Shown piece after piece: positions 51,007 through 60,859 of a stretch of DNA of 64,000 nucleotides. Numbering within the stretch: the stretch's first letter is position 1; the number at the start of each line of letters is the position of its first letter. The notes under the pieces were generated by a model. That model saw nothing but the letters and a program-made list of their open reading frames with translations. It had not been told where the DNA came from and did no database searches. Source of the DNA: Pseudomonadota bacterium (lineage in GTDB: Bacteria > Pseudomonadota > Gammaproteobacteria > Burkholderiales > Burkholderiaceae_C); NCBI GenBank assembly GCA_021847345.1, contig JAJZTW010000015.1, forward strand, positions 1 through 64,000. The letters run 5' to 3'. A program made the translations under genes and the position numbers.

Positions 51007-51648
51007 TCAGTTGTGCGCCGCGAACGGGTGCCCGGTCGAGGCCTTCTTCGCCACGACCTCGGAGGCCTTGGGCTGGCCCGAGATGGCTCGCGCGATGGCC
51101 TCCTTGGTCGCCTGGTAGTTGTAGTCCTGGATCTTCGCGTCGTCGGCCGCCAGCCAGTGGATGAACACGCCGACGCAGATGAACACATCGTCGGCCTCGT
51201 CGGCCGGAATGGTTCCGTTCTCGACGCTGTCGGCGACCGCCATCGCGACGCCGCGCTGGGCCGGGCCGAACATCTGCACCGCCTGCTTGGCGCCCTTGAT
51301 CGTGACCTTGTTGAACATCATGGTGTTGGGCTTGCAGGGCAGGTTCGGCGCCACCACCGCGAGCAGGCTGGTGAAGCCGTCCTTGTTGTTGACCAGGCCC
51401 TGGCAGAACGCGGCCTCGACGGCGCTTCCGCGCGGGCCCATGATGAGGTCGATGTGCGCCACCTCGTTGCCGTCGCCCACCAGCGACTCGCCCACCATCA
51501 CGCGATTGATCTTGCTCATGCTCTTCTCCTTGGTTGCAACCGACCCGGGTTTACCCTGTGCAGCCGCTGACGCCGGATCCACGCCCTGCGACTGGTCTGC
51601 CCGCGGATTCGCGAACAGGCTCTTGATCTCATCCCATAGGCTCGTCAT
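51007..51648 (-). CDS. fae: Formaldehyde-activating enzyme Fae, with possible 43-aa N-terminal extension (internal start at 51519 gives the canonical 170-aa form)
   Basis: [80 protein letters not shown]; in-frame upstream ATG overlaps the preceding stop as ATGA. Confidence 0.9.
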   Translation of the reverse strand: MTSLWDEIKSLFANPRADQSQGVDPASAAAQGKPGSVATKEKSMSKINRVMVGESLVGDGNEVAHIDLIMGPRGSAVEAAFCQGLVNNKDGFTSLLAVVAPNLPCKPNTMMFNKVTIKGAKQAVQMFGPAQRGVAMAVADSVENGTIPADEADDVFICVGVFIHWLAADDAKIQDYNYQATKEAIARAISGQPKASEVVAKKASTGHPFAAHN

Positions 51649-52562
51649 GCCTTCCCTGCCTCCCCTTGTGGTGATCCGGAACCGCTGCCGGCGAGCGCCT
51701 GCCCGGCGGCGCCAAGGCGCTCGGCGAGCAGCGTGGCCACCGTCAGGTCGGCACTTGTTCCGGGGTTGATTCCGCGCTGCCGGCAATCGCGGTCGAGTCG
51801 ATGCAGCGCCTGCTGCCAGTGGGCACCGGCCAGCACATCGCTGCGACAGCGGCGCGCCTGCTGGCGCAGTTCGCGCGCGCACGAGGCACCGTGCTTGCGC
51901 GCCACGTGGCTGTCGTCGAATGCACAGAGGAAGTCCAGGAAGGTCAGCGCCACGGCGGCGCACTCCCGGCCCCGGCGGGCGCGCTCGCGGCGCAGCGCGG
52001 GCAGCCCGAGATCGAACACGTCCGCGTAGTCCGTGACGTACTGGGCGGCGACGAGGTCGCGCGCGGCGGCCTCGCGCATCGCCTGCAGCAGGCTCGCCTG
52101 CGCCGGCTGCCGCACGTCGTGGCGCGCGCTGTGTCCGAGCCCGGCCGGCTCCGCCAGCGCGATGGCCTCGAAGGCGCAGCTCGCGTCGTGCACGTCGAGC
52201 TCGCGCAGGCTGCGGCCCAGCGCCAGGCGCAGGTCCGCCGACGCCTCGCCGCGTTGCCAGGCATGCAGCAACGGCGCGCACAGCAGCACGATTCCCAGGT
52301 TGGTGTTGCAGCCGACCTCGGCCCGCGTGGCACGCACCGCATGCAGCACGCGCTCGCCGATGCTCAGGCCGAGGCAGGCCAGCGGCGCCGCGCTGACGCG
52401 CGCGCTGCGCAGGAAATCGCGCGCCGTCATGCCGTGCGCGGGCCCGCCCACGCGCACGTTGCCGGGCTTGGCGCAGGCCACGTCGGCATGACAGGCGATG
52501 CGGTAGGCCTGCATGGCGCGGCGCTCGAGCGCCGCGGCGCCGTCGTGGTGCGGGTGGCCCAT
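51645..52562 (-). CDS. Triphosphoribosyl-dephospho-CoA synthase (CitG)-like protein of the H4MPT cluster
   Basis: [43 protein letters not shown]...[19 protein letters not shown]. Confidence 0.8.
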   Translation of the reverse strand: MGHPHHDGAAALERRAMQAYRIACHADVACAKPGNVRVGGPAHGMTARDFLRSARVSAAPLACLGLSIGERVLHAVRATRAEVGCNTNLGIVLLCAPLLHAWQRGEASADLRLALGRSLRELDVHDASCAFEAIALAEPAGLGHSARHDVRQPAQASLLQAMREAAARDLVAAQYVTDYADVFDLGLPALRRERARRGRECAAVALTFLDFLCAFDDSHVARKHGASCARELRQQARRCRSDVLAGAHWQQALHRLDRDCRQRGINPGTSADLTVATLLAERLGAAGQALAGSGSGSPQGEAGKA

Positions 52563-52574
52563 GCTCGAGGCTCC

Positions 52575-53477
52575 TCAGGCCAGGCGCCGCCGCGCGGGGG
52601 CGCAGCGCTGCAGGAAATCGCGCACCAGCGCGTCGGCGATGTCGACGTCGGTCTGCCCCTGCAGGCCCTTCCAGGCCGGGATGCTGTTGACCTCCAGCAC
52701 CTGCAGGCGCCCCTGGGGGTCGTGCATCAGGTCGACCCCGGCGTAGTCCATGTCGAGCGCCTGGCAGGCGGCGAGCGCCAGCTCGGCCAGCCGCGGGTCG
52801 GGCGGCGCCGGCAGGCAGCGCGCGCCCTGCGCGACGTTGTGCACCCAGCCGCTGCCGCGCCGGGTCATCGCCGCGCACACGCGTGCGCCGACGACCAGCA
52901 CGCGGTAATCCTGGCCGCTGCCCTGGCGCGGGCCGATGTAGCGCTGCAGGTAGTACACCGAGCCGGCGTCGAGTTCGGGAAGCGCATCCCCGGCGGCGAT
53001 GCGCCGCAGGCCGACGCCCTGGGAGCCGAACAGCGGCTTGAGCACCAGCTCCTCGCCACGCGCGGTCTGCCGCAGCACGACGCGCCGGGCCTGCGCCGCC
53101 GATTCCACGGCCCAGGTCGGCGGCGTCGGCACGCCGGCGGCGTGCAGCAGCAGGCTGGTCATCGCCTTGTCCACGCTGACCTCGATGGCGCGCGCCCGGT
53201 TGTACACCGGCACGCCCAGCGCCTGCAGCGCATGCAGCACATCCAGGCGCAGCACGACCTGCTCCAGGCCCCCGCCCGGCACTCCGCGCACGAAGGCGCC
53301 GTCCGGCAGGCCGTCGCCGAAGCCCGGAATTCGCAGCCCGGCCGGGTGCGAAAGGTCCACGCGACAGTCGCGCAGCGACACCGTGCGAAGCAGGCAGCCG
53401 TGACTGGCGAAGGCTCGCCGCAGGCGGGCGCCGTGCCAGCCCGGCTCGTCGCTGAACAGGACCATGCGCTGCTTCAT
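52575..53477 (-). CDS. RimK-like ATP-grasp ligase (H4MPT glutamate ligase-like)
   Basis: [95 protein letters not shown]. Confidence 0.85.
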   Translation of the reverse strand: MKQRMVLFSDEPGWHGARLRRAFASHGCLLRTVSLRDCRVDLSHPAGLRIPGFGDGLPDGAFVRGVPGGGLEQVVLRLDVLHALQALGVPVYNRARAIEVSVDKAMTSLLLHAAGVPTPPTWAVESAAQARRVVLRQTARGEELVLKPLFGSQGVGLRRIAAGDALPELDAGSVYYLQRYIGPRQGSGQDYRVLVVGARVCAAMTRRGSGWVHNVAQGARCLPAPPDPRLAELALAACQALDMDYAGVDLMHDPQGRLQVLEVNSIPAWKGLQGQTDVDIADALVRDFLQRCAPARRRLA

Positions 53478-54487
53478 GCGAAGGACCTCTGCAGCAGCTC
53501 GGGCGCCAGATGCCCGGCATGGAAGCTGCGACCGCTGGACAGCGAAGTCACGCTCACGCGTGCCGGTGCGAACAGCAGCGGATCGATCTTGTAGAAGTCG
53601 TGCCCGGCGGCGCGGAACACCTCGGCGAAGGGGCGTCCGTAGTCCTTCGACGCGTCGCTGGGCAGGCCGCGCGCGAGCTGCTCGGCCTCGTCGTCGCCGC
53701 AGGCCACGAACAGATGCACGCGACCACCGAACAGGATGGCGTCGTTGCTGCGCCCCATCGCGCTGAGAAAGTCGGCCGACGGCGGGCACAGCGGCGCGCT
53801 GCCCAGGCCGTCGACCACGCGCGAGAGGTCGAAGCCCAGGTAATGCGCCTTGTGCAGCGCCACTTCGAGCACGCGCGCGACCACCTGCACCGAGCCGGCC
53901 AGGCTGGTGGTCGGCGTCAGCACGATGCTCAGGCGCTGCGGCTGCACGCCGCATTGCTCGGCCACGCGGTCGAGCAATGGCAGCGGGGGCTGCTTGTCGG
54001 TCTCCAGCACGAGGCAGGCATCGTCGGCGCGATCGGCATAGCCGAGGTCGGAGAACAGGCTTTCCTTGCAGGCCAGCGCACGCGCCGGCCCCGAGCCGAG
54101 GGCGAAAAAGCCCTGCCGGCCCTCGCCATGCGAAAGGCTCCAGCCGGCGTACTGGCTGCCCAGGCAGGCCAGCACCGGCTGCGCGGTTCGCACCTGCAGC
54201 TCCCAGGGCCATTCGGGGTGGGGCCCGCTGCAGCTCAGGCCCACCGAACCCAGCCCCCCGAGGCAGATCTCGGCGATTCGCCGCCCGGCCTCGATGCCGC
54301 CGCGCGCGTGGATTCCCGCATCGATCAGGCGCACGCCGTTGTCCAGGCGCTGCACCAGCAGGCGCAGCGCGCCGGCCTGCTCGACGAGCTGCTCGACCAG
54401 CGGCGCGGCCAGCCGGCTGACACTGGGCGCCTGCGCGCCGTCGCCGGCCGCGGCATGCGCCGCCGGCTTGCTCGAATCCGGATTCAT
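53474..54487 (-). CDS. mch: Methenyltetrahydromethanopterin cyclohydrolase
   Basis: [92 protein letters not shown]. Confidence 0.95.
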   Translation of the reverse strand: MNPDSSKPAAHAAAGDGAQAPSVSRLAAPLVEQLVEQAGALRLLVQRLDNGVRLIDAGIHARGGIEAGRRIAEICLGGLGSVGLSCSGPHPEWPWELQVRTAQPVLACLGSQYAGWSLSHGEGRQGFFALGSGPARALACKESLFSDLGYADRADDACLVLETDKQPPLPLLDRVAEQCGVQPQRLSIVLTPTTSLAGSVQVVARVLEVALHKAHYLGFDLSRVVDGLGSAPLCPPSADFLSAMGRSNDAILFGGRVHLFVACGDDEAEQLARGLPSDASKDYGRPFAEVFRAAGHDFYKIDPLLFAPARVSVTSLSSGRSFHAGHLAPELLQRSFA

Positions 54488-55683
54488 GCGCAGACTCCCG
54501 ATGAGGCAGCGGCCTTGTCGGCCAGCGCGGGCGAGTTCGGTTCCCGCAGGCGGCGCTCGACGCTGCCTGCGCGCGCCGCGGCCAGCGCCGCCGCGCGCGC
54601 CGGAGCGATATGGCGGGCATGCACCGTGCACAGCGGCGAACCCGCGGCGATGTGCTGCCCGGCCGGCGGAAGGTCGCGGCACCATCCCGGCCAGCGCATG
54701 TCCTCGGGCACGCACAGCTCGCGCGACGCATAGGCCACCGCCAGCGCATGGGCTCCGCCGGCATGCACGGGTCCGTCGGGCAGTTCCCCGTCGCAGGCGC
54801 GCAGATGCCAATCCAGCAGCGGCGGCATGCCGCCCAGGTCCCACAGCTCGACCGTGGCCGTGGGGCGCGGATTGAGCTCGAGCAGCTGCGCGCGGGCGCC
54901 GTCGACCACGAAGTCGAGCCCGCACATGCCGCGCAGGCCCAGGCGACGCACCAGGCGCTGCGCGGCGCGCAGGAGTTCGGCGCGCGGAGCGGCGGGCAGC
55001 GCCACCGGCGCGCTGGCTCCGCTGAATGCGAAGGGCCCCGGGGCGGTCGCCGTCACCGGCAGCATGCGGTTGAAGCCGATCACGCGCAGGCTGGCGCCAT
55101 CGGCGACGAACAGCAGCGAGTACACGGGGCCGTCGAGCTGACGCTGCGCATACCAGACGGGGCCGGCAAGCGCCTCGCCGGGCGCCAGTTCGCGCACGTG
55201 CAGCCCCCCGCTGCTGGCTGCGCGCTTGGCCAGCCAGCGTCCGTGGCGCGGCGCGCCGTCCCAGGCGACTTCGGGATGCGCGATGCGCAGCTCGCGCAAG
55301 AGTTCGAACCATTGCGCAGGGTGCGCCAGCAGATCCCACACCTGCGGATCGTTGCCGGCGAGTCGATGTTCGCGAGCCAGCTCGCGCAGCACCCAGGAGC
55401 CGGACTCCAGCCCCGAGCCGACGACCAGCGTCAGCCCGCCGGCGGGAGCCAGGCGGCGCACCGCCCGCAGCACGGATTGCCCATCGAGCCCGCCATCCGC
55501 CGCGAGCTCGGCAGCGTGCCAGCCGTGGGCGGCGGCGCGGGTGTCGATGTCCCCGTACGCGTCGACGGCCAGCGCACGCCGGCCCGCGCGCTGCGCGGCG
55601 CGCACGAGCATGCGCGCGCTGGTCGACACGACCAGCACGGGCGGCCTGGCATCGCGCCGGCCTTGCGCCTGCTCAGGCGACAT
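54484..55683 (-). CDS. ATP-grasp protein of the H4MPT cluster, function unassigned
   Basis: WLAKRAASSGGLHVRELAPGEAL, YAQRQLDGPVYSLLFVADG, GLDFVVDGARAQLLELNPRPTATVELWD; ATGA overlap with mch. Confidence 0.8.
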   Translation of the reverse strand: MSPEQAQGRRDARPPVLVVSTSARMLVRAAQRAGRRALAVDAYGDIDTRAAAHGWHAAELAADGGLDGQSVLRAVRRLAPAGGLTLVVGSGLESGSWVLRELAREHRLAGNDPQVWDLLAHPAQWFELLRELRIAHPEVAWDGAPRHGRWLAKRAASSGGLHVRELAPGEALAGPVWYAQRQLDGPVYSLLFVADGASLRVIGFNRMLPVTATAPGPFAFSGASAPVALPAAPRAELLRAAQRLVRRLGLRGMCGLDFVVDGARAQLLELNPRPTATVELWDLGGMPPLLDWHLRACDGELPDGPVHAGGAHALAVAYASRELCVPEDMRWPGWCRDLPPAGQHIAAGSPLCTVHARHIAPARAAALAAARAGSVERRLREPNSPALADKAAASSGVCA

Positions 55684-56587
55684 GGCGTCGCGCCTCGGCC
55701 AGGCACTCGGCATAGCCGAGATATTGCGCACCGTCGGCCTGGCGCATGAGCTGCAGCAGCGCCTGCTGGGTGCGGTACTTGACGTTGCCGATGGCAAGTG
55801 CACCGATTCCCAGCACCGGGCGCCCTTCGCGGCCGGGCAGCGCCAGTTCGCGCGCATCGTCGAAAGCGCCGACGGTCTCGATGCCGGCCGGCGGCACGGC
55901 GTTGACGTCGGCGGCCACGCGCAGCCGCGGCGCCGCCAGCAGATCCCGCTCGCAAAGCACCTGCACGCCGGCACGCGCCACCGCCAGCACCACGTCGACG
56001 CCTTCCAGCACCGACGCACGCTGCGCGGGGTCCTCGCTCCAGGCGACGCCGGTGTATGCGCCGGCCGCGCGCAGCAGCAACTCGTCGACGGCCACCTGTG
56101 CGCGATCCGCGCCGGCGTGGCTGGCCACCTGCACACGTGCGCCCGCCTGCGCGGCAAGCGCCGAAGCCACCAGGCCGACCGGGCCGGTGGCGCCCAGCAC
56201 CAGCACGCAGGCTCCGGACAGCGAGATGTCGAAGCGGCTGGCCAATGCGTGTTCCACCTTGGCGATCATGGCCGCGGCGGTCGTGTAGGCGCCGCTGGGG
56301 TCGGCGAACACCGACACCTCGAACGGCGGCACCATCGCCGCGCGCGAGGCCTCCAGCATGTCGGCGGCCAGCCACGCGTCACGCCCGCCCAGGAACAGCG
56401 CGGTACGGCGCACGCCGCGCGGGCCGCGGGAGAAGATCGCATCCTGGGTGAACGCGGTGATGTCGTCGGGGCCGACGCCGGCATACGGAATCACGGCATC
56501 CCAGCCTGCGTCATACGCCATGTTGACGTCGAAGGGACTGACCCGCGGGCCCGGCGTGGCAAAGTGCAGCAGATAGGGTTTTTCCAT
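55673..56587 (-). CDS. mtdB: NAD(P)-dependent methylene-H4MPT dehydrogenase
   Basis: MEKPYLLHFATPGPRVSPFDVNMAYDAGWDAVIPYAGVGPDDITAFTQDAIFSRGPRGVRRTALFLGGRD, VLVLGATGPVGLVASALAAQAGA. Confidence 0.95.
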   Translation of the reverse strand: MEKPYLLHFATPGPRVSPFDVNMAYDAGWDAVIPYAGVGPDDITAFTQDAIFSRGPRGVRRTALFLGGRDAWLAADMLEASRAAMVPPFEVSVFADPSGAYTTAAAMIAKVEHALASRFDISLSGACVLVLGATGPVGLVASALAAQAGARVQVASHAGADRAQVAVDELLLRAAGAYTGVAWSEDPAQRASVLEGVDVVLAVARAGVQVLCERDLLAAPRLRVAADVNAVPPAGIETVGAFDDARELALPGREGRPVLGIGALAIGNVKYRTQQALLQLMRQADGAQYLGYAECLAEARRHVA

Positions 56588-56631
56588 GGTCGAAACTCGG
56601 AAACGGAAGGTTCGATCGCCCCCGCGGCGCG

Positions 56632-57681
56632 CTACGCCGACCACGCCGCGAAGGCCGCGGACTGCGCGCGTTGCGGGACGGCTTCGGGAACCAGCACTTC
56701 GACCCGTGCCGCGCTGGCGCGCGTGGCGCACACGCTGGGCTGCAAGCCGCGCAGCTCCGGGTCGGCCTGCAACTCGGCGAGCAGTCGCTGCGCGTGCTGC
56801 GCGCTGGCCGCCAGCGCGAAACCCGTCGGGCCCCACGAGGTCTGGCCGACGGCCGCCGCGCCGGATCGGCGCAGCAAATCGAGTGCGCGGCCCACCGTGG
56901 CGCTGGCATAACGCCCGCCCTGGGCCGGCGCGAAGTGGTCTCCGACGCAGTCCTGCAACTCGGTCAGCGCGGCGCCGAAGGCGTCGATGTCGGCTTCCGC
57001 GAGCGACGGCAGCAGTTGCATCAGCACCAGGCGGCAAAGGCGCTCGGCATGCCGTTGCGCAAAGCGCGGCAGCGCGGCGAAGGCACCCTTCTCGGCGCCG
57101 CCGCTGAGCCCCTGGTGGGCGGGGTCGAACAGCAACACCCAGCGCCAGGCCGGCGGCACCTGCAGGCGCGCGATCAGCGGCGGCAGCGCGTCGCCTTGCG
57201 GCGCGCGCCCGCCATCGACCACGAAGCCGCCGTGATCGAAGGCGCCGATACCGATTCCCGAACGGCGGCCGCGATCGAGTCGCGCGGCGAGCTCGCGAGT
57301 GTCCAGCGGCAGGCGCAACAGCCGCGCCAGCGCGGTGCCTACGGCCAGGCTCAGCTGGGTCCCCGAGCCGAGACCCACATGCTCGGGAAGCGCCTGCTCG
57401 ACCTGCAGCCGCACGCCGTCCGTCAGCCCGGCATCGCGCAGCAGGGCCTGGGCGACGTCGCGCGCGCGCCGCGCCTGCTCTCCCTGCACTTCGAGCCCGG
57501 CGGCGCGGCGCGCGCTGACCACCGTGCCCAGGCCTTCCACCGCCACGCCGAGGCTGCCGAAACTGCGACCCAATCCGCCGTGCAGGTCGAAAAAGCCGAG
57601 GTGCAGGCGAGCCGGAGCGCTCACGCGCACGCAGCCGGGCTGCGCCGGGTGTGCACTGGAGGAGGAAGGGGGACGAATCAT
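56632..57681 (-). CDS. Beta-ribofuranosylaminobenzene 5'-phosphate synthase (GHMP family, MptG-like)
   Basis: VRVSAPARLHLGFFDLHGGLGRSFGSLGVAVE, LPEHVGLGSGTQLSLAVGTALARL, RRSGIGIGAFDHGGFVVDGG. Confidence 0.9.
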   Translation of the reverse strand: MIRPPSSSSAHPAQPGCVRVSAPARLHLGFFDLHGGLGRSFGSLGVAVEGLGTVVSARRAAGLEVQGEQARRARDVAQALLRDAGLTDGVRLQVEQALPEHVGLGSGTQLSLAVGTALARLLRLPLDTRELAARLDRGRRSGIGIGAFDHGGFVVDGGRAPQGDALPPLIARLQVPPAWRWVLLFDPAHQGLSGGAEKGAFAALPRFAQRHAERLCRLVLMQLLPSLAEADIDAFGAALTELQDCVGDHFAPAQGGRYASATVGRALDLLRRSGAAAVGQTSWGPTGFALAASAQHAQRLLAELQADPELRGLQPSVCATRASAARVEVLVPEAVPQRAQSAAFAAWSA

Positions 57682-57780
57682 GGCGTGCATCGGGTCAGGG
57701 TCCGTCCCCCTGAAGCAAGGGACATGCCATCGACCCGCCGCCCGAGGCTTCCTGCGCGCGGCGCGGCGCCGGGGCCGGCG

Positions 57781-57803
57781 CGGCGTGACACTGTGTCACG
57801 CCG
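57781..57803. promoter_or_regulatory. 23-bp perfect palindrome CGGCGTGACACTGTGTCACGCCG in the mptG/fhcB divergent intergenic region
   Basis: 11-1-11 inverted repeat; another GTCACGCC half site about 30 bp to the right. Confidence 0.75.
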
Positions 57804-57930
57804 ATCTGCTGCGAGTTGCAACACAAAGCCACGTCACGCCCGCGCGCGCGCGTGCGGCCCCGGGCGACGCGTGCTGGCATGGAACGTGCACGAGGCTCGT
57901 TCGACCGTTTGCCCCAGGCTGCCCACCCCG

Positions 57931-59193
57931 ATGACCAAGGAATCTCTGGTTTGCCCCTTCTGCAGTCTCCTGTGCGACGACCTGCGGGTCGACGTGCAGG
58001 ACGGACAGGCGCAGGTGCTCGCGCAGGGGTGCGAGCGCGCCCGCAAGCTGTTCCCGGTGCCGGCCGCGGCCGCGGCCGTGATCGACGGACGCCCGGCCGA
58101 GCCGCGCGATGCGTTGCTGCACGCCGCCAGGCTGCTCGCGCGTTCCCGTCGGCCGCTGCTGAGCGGCCTGGGCTGCGACATCCACGGCCTGCGCGCGGCG
58201 GTACGGCTGGCCGAGCGTGCCGGCGCGCACCTGGACCACATGCATGCCGCGGCGCAGTTGCGCAACGTGCTTTCGCTGCGCCGCGGCGGCTCCATGCTCA
58301 CCACCTTGTCGGAACTGCGCAACCGCGCCGACGTCGTGCTGATGGCCGGTACCGTGGCCGGCGGCGCGCCGCGCCTGTTCGAGCGTTGCCTGGGCCCCGA
58401 GGCCCAGGGTCTGTTTGGCGAACTGCACCGGCGGGTCCTGGTCGTCGGCTCCCCTCTCCTCCGGCCGCGCCGATGGCCTGCCGGTGCAGAGCTCGCCATC
58501 GAATGCGCCAACGAGGCCCTGCCGGAACTGTTCGGACTGCTGCGTGCACGCGCGGCCGGTGCGCGGCCGCGCGTGCGCGAGTGGCGCGGCATCGACATGC
58601 AGCGCATCGACGCCCTGCTGGACGCGCTGCGGGGCGCGCGCTATGGCGTGCTGGTCTGGGACGCCGGGGAGCTCGACCATGCCGATGCGGACCTCACGGT
58701 TCGCGCGATGCTGGACCTGGTCACCGAGCTCAACGCGAACACGCGGTGGTCGGCGCTGCCGCTGGGTGGCGACGACGGTGGAGCCAGCGCCCAGCAGGTC
58801 TGCACCTGGCTTGCCGGCTACCCGCTGCGCATGGGCTTCGTCGACGGCGTGGCGCGAAGCGACCCGCGCCAGCGGACCACGTCGCAGCTGCTGGAGCAGC
58901 AGGCCTGCGACCTGCTGCTGTGGATCAGCGCACTCGATCCGGCGCGCCTGCCGCCGCGCGCCGCCTGCCCGACCATCGTGCTGGGGCGAGCCGACATGCA
59001 GCCGCCCGCCGGAGTCGAGGTGTTCCTTCCGGTGGCCGTTCCCGGCGTGCAGGCGCCTGGCGCGCTGACCCGTGTCGACCAGGTCGTGACCCTGCCGCTG
59101 GCAGCGCCCGCGCCAGCCGCGCTTCCGGGCGTGGCCGAGGTCCTGGGGCACATGCAACGAATGCACCAGGAGCTGCGCCATGCTGCGGCTTGA
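57931..59193 (+). CDS. fhcB: Formyltransferase/hydrolase complex subunit B (FwdB-like)
   Basis: LVCPFCSLLCDDLRVDV...AQGCERARKLF; GGSMLTTLSELRNRADVVLMAG. Confidence 0.92.
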   Translation: MTKESLVCPFCSLLCDDLRVDVQDGQAQVLAQGCERARKLFPVPAAAAAVIDGRPAEPRDALLHAARLLARSRRPLLSGLGCDIHGLRAAVRLAERAGAHLDHMHAAAQLRNVLSLRRGGSMLTTLSELRNRADVVLMAGTVAGGAPRLFERCLGPEAQGLFGELHRRVLVVGSPLLRPRRWPAGAELAIECANEALPELFGLLRARAAGARPRVREWRGIDMQRIDALLDALRGARYGVLVWDAGELDHADADLTVRAMLDLVTELNANTRWSALPLGGDDGGASAQQVCTWLAGYPLRMGFVDGVARSDPRQRTTSQLLEQQACDLLLWISALDPARLPPRAACPTIVLGRADMQPPAGVEVFLPVAVPGVQAPGALTRVDQVVTLPLAAPAPAALPGVAEVLGHMQRMHQELRHAAA

Positions 59194-60859
59194 CAACGCC
59201 AGGGTGGTCGACCCCGTGCACGGCCTGGACGCCGCGCCGCGCAGCCTGTTCGTGCGCGAAGGCCGCATGGTGGCCGACCCCGGCCCGGACGAATCGGTCG
59301 ACCGCAGCATCGACCTGCAAGGCGCGCTGGTCATGGCCGGCGCGCTGGACATCCACACCCATATCGGCGGCGGCAAGATCAACGTCGCCCGCGGACTGCT
59401 CGACGAAGACCACCAGCTCGGCCTGCGCGCGGGCGAGCAGCTGCCCGACGGCTCCTGGATGCACGCCGCCTGCGGCCATGCCACGCCCACCACCTGGGCC
59501 ACCGGCTATCGCTACGCCGAGATGGGCTACACGGCCTGCTTCGAGCCCGCGATGCTGCCGCTGGGGGCGCGCCAGGCGCACATGGAGCTGGCCGACACGC
59601 CGATGGTCGACAAGGGCGCCTACGTCATGCTGGGCAACGACGACTACCTGCTGCGCCTGCTGGCGCAGGGCGCTCCCGCCGCGCGCGTGGCCGACTACGT
59701 CGGCTGGATGGTGCGCCATACCCAGGCGCTTGCGGTCAAGGTGGTGAACCCCGGGGGAATCTCGGCCTTCAAGTTCAACCAGCGCGCGCTCGACTTCGAC
59801 GCCCGCCACCCCTACTACGGAGTCACTCCGCGCCAGGTGCTGCAGGCGCTGGCGCGCGCGGTGCACGAACTCGGCCTGCCGCATCCGCTGCACGTGCATG
59901 CCAGCAACCTGGGCGTTGCGGGCAACGTGGCCAGCACGCTGGCCACGATGGAGGCGGCCGAGGGGCTGCCGCTGCACATCACGCACATCCAGTTCCACAG
60001 CTACGGCACCGAGGGCGAGCGCAGGTTCTCGTCGGCGGCCGAGGCCATCGCCGACGCGGTGAACCGGCTGCCCAACATTTCGATCGACGTCGGCCAGATC
60101 CTGTTCGGGCAGACCATCACTGCGTCGGGCGACACGATGGCGCAGTTCGCCAATCACCGGCATGCCGACCCCAAGGCCTGGACCTGCATGGACATCGAGT
60201 GCGACGCCGGCTGCGGCGTGGTCCCGTTCCGCTACCGCGACAAGCAGTTCGTCAACGCGCTGCAATGGACCATCGGGCTCGAGCTGTTCCTGCGCGTGAA
60301 CGATCCATGGCGGGTGTTCCTGACCACCGACCACCCGAACGGCGCGCCCTTCACCAGCTACCCCCATCTGATGCGCCTGCTGATGGACCGGGATTTCCGC
60401 AATCGCCAGCTCGACGCGCTGCATGCCGACGTCGCCTCGCACAGCCAGCTGCGCGCGCTGCAACGCGAGTACAGCCTGTCGGAGATCGCCATCATCACGC
60501 GCGCCGCGCCGGCCCGGGCGCTGGGTCTGCACGACCGTGGCCACCTCGGTCCGGGAGCGGTGGCCGACATCGTGGCCTATCGCGAGCAGGACGACGTCGA
60601 GGCCATGTTCGCCCGCCCCACGCACGTGTTCAAGGACGGCGAGCTGATCGTTCGCGACGGCCGCGTGGTGCGCGCGGTACAGGGCCGCGTGCACACCGCC
60701 GAGCCCGAGTTCGACCCTGCCGTGGAGCGCGAGCTCGACGAATATTTCGGGCGCTACATGACCCTGGGCCTGAACAGCTTCAAGCTCGGCGACGACGAGC
60801 TGTGTGCCTGCGGCACGCCAGCTCCGCTGCGCCACGCCTGCCGCCGGAGGCAGGCATGA
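59180..60859 (+). CDS. fhcA: Formyltransferase/hydrolase complex subunit A (FwdA-like amidohydrolase)
   Basis: LDIHTHIGGGKINVARGLL, GISAFKFNQRALDFD, HVHASNLGVAGN, HITHIQFHSYGTEG, FLTTDHPNGAPFTSYPHLMRLLMD. Confidence 0.97.
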   Translation: MLRLDNARVVDPVHGLDAAPRSLFVREGRMVADPGPDESVDRSIDLQGALVMAGALDIHTHIGGGKINVARGLLDEDHQLGLRAGEQLPDGSWMHAACGHATPTTWATGYRYAEMGYTACFEPAMLPLGARQAHMELADTPMVDKGAYVMLGNDDYLLRLLAQGAPAARVADYVGWMVRHTQALAVKVVNPGGISAFKFNQRALDFDARHPYYGVTPRQVLQALARAVHELGLPHPLHVHASNLGVAGNVASTLATMEAAEGLPLHITHIQFHSYGTEGERRFSSAAEAIADAVNRLPNISIDVGQILFGQTITASGDTMAQFANHRHADPKAWTCMDIECDAGCGVVPFRYRDKQFVNALQWTIGLELFLRVNDPWRVFLTTDHPNGAPFTSYPHLMRLLMDRDFRNRQLDALHADVASHSQLRALQREYSLSEIAIITRAAPARALGLHDRGHLGPGAVADIVAYREQDDVEAMFARPTHVFKDGELIVRDGRVVRAVQGRVHTAEPEFDPAVERELDEYFGRYMTLGLNSFKLGDDELCACGTPAPLRHACRRRQA

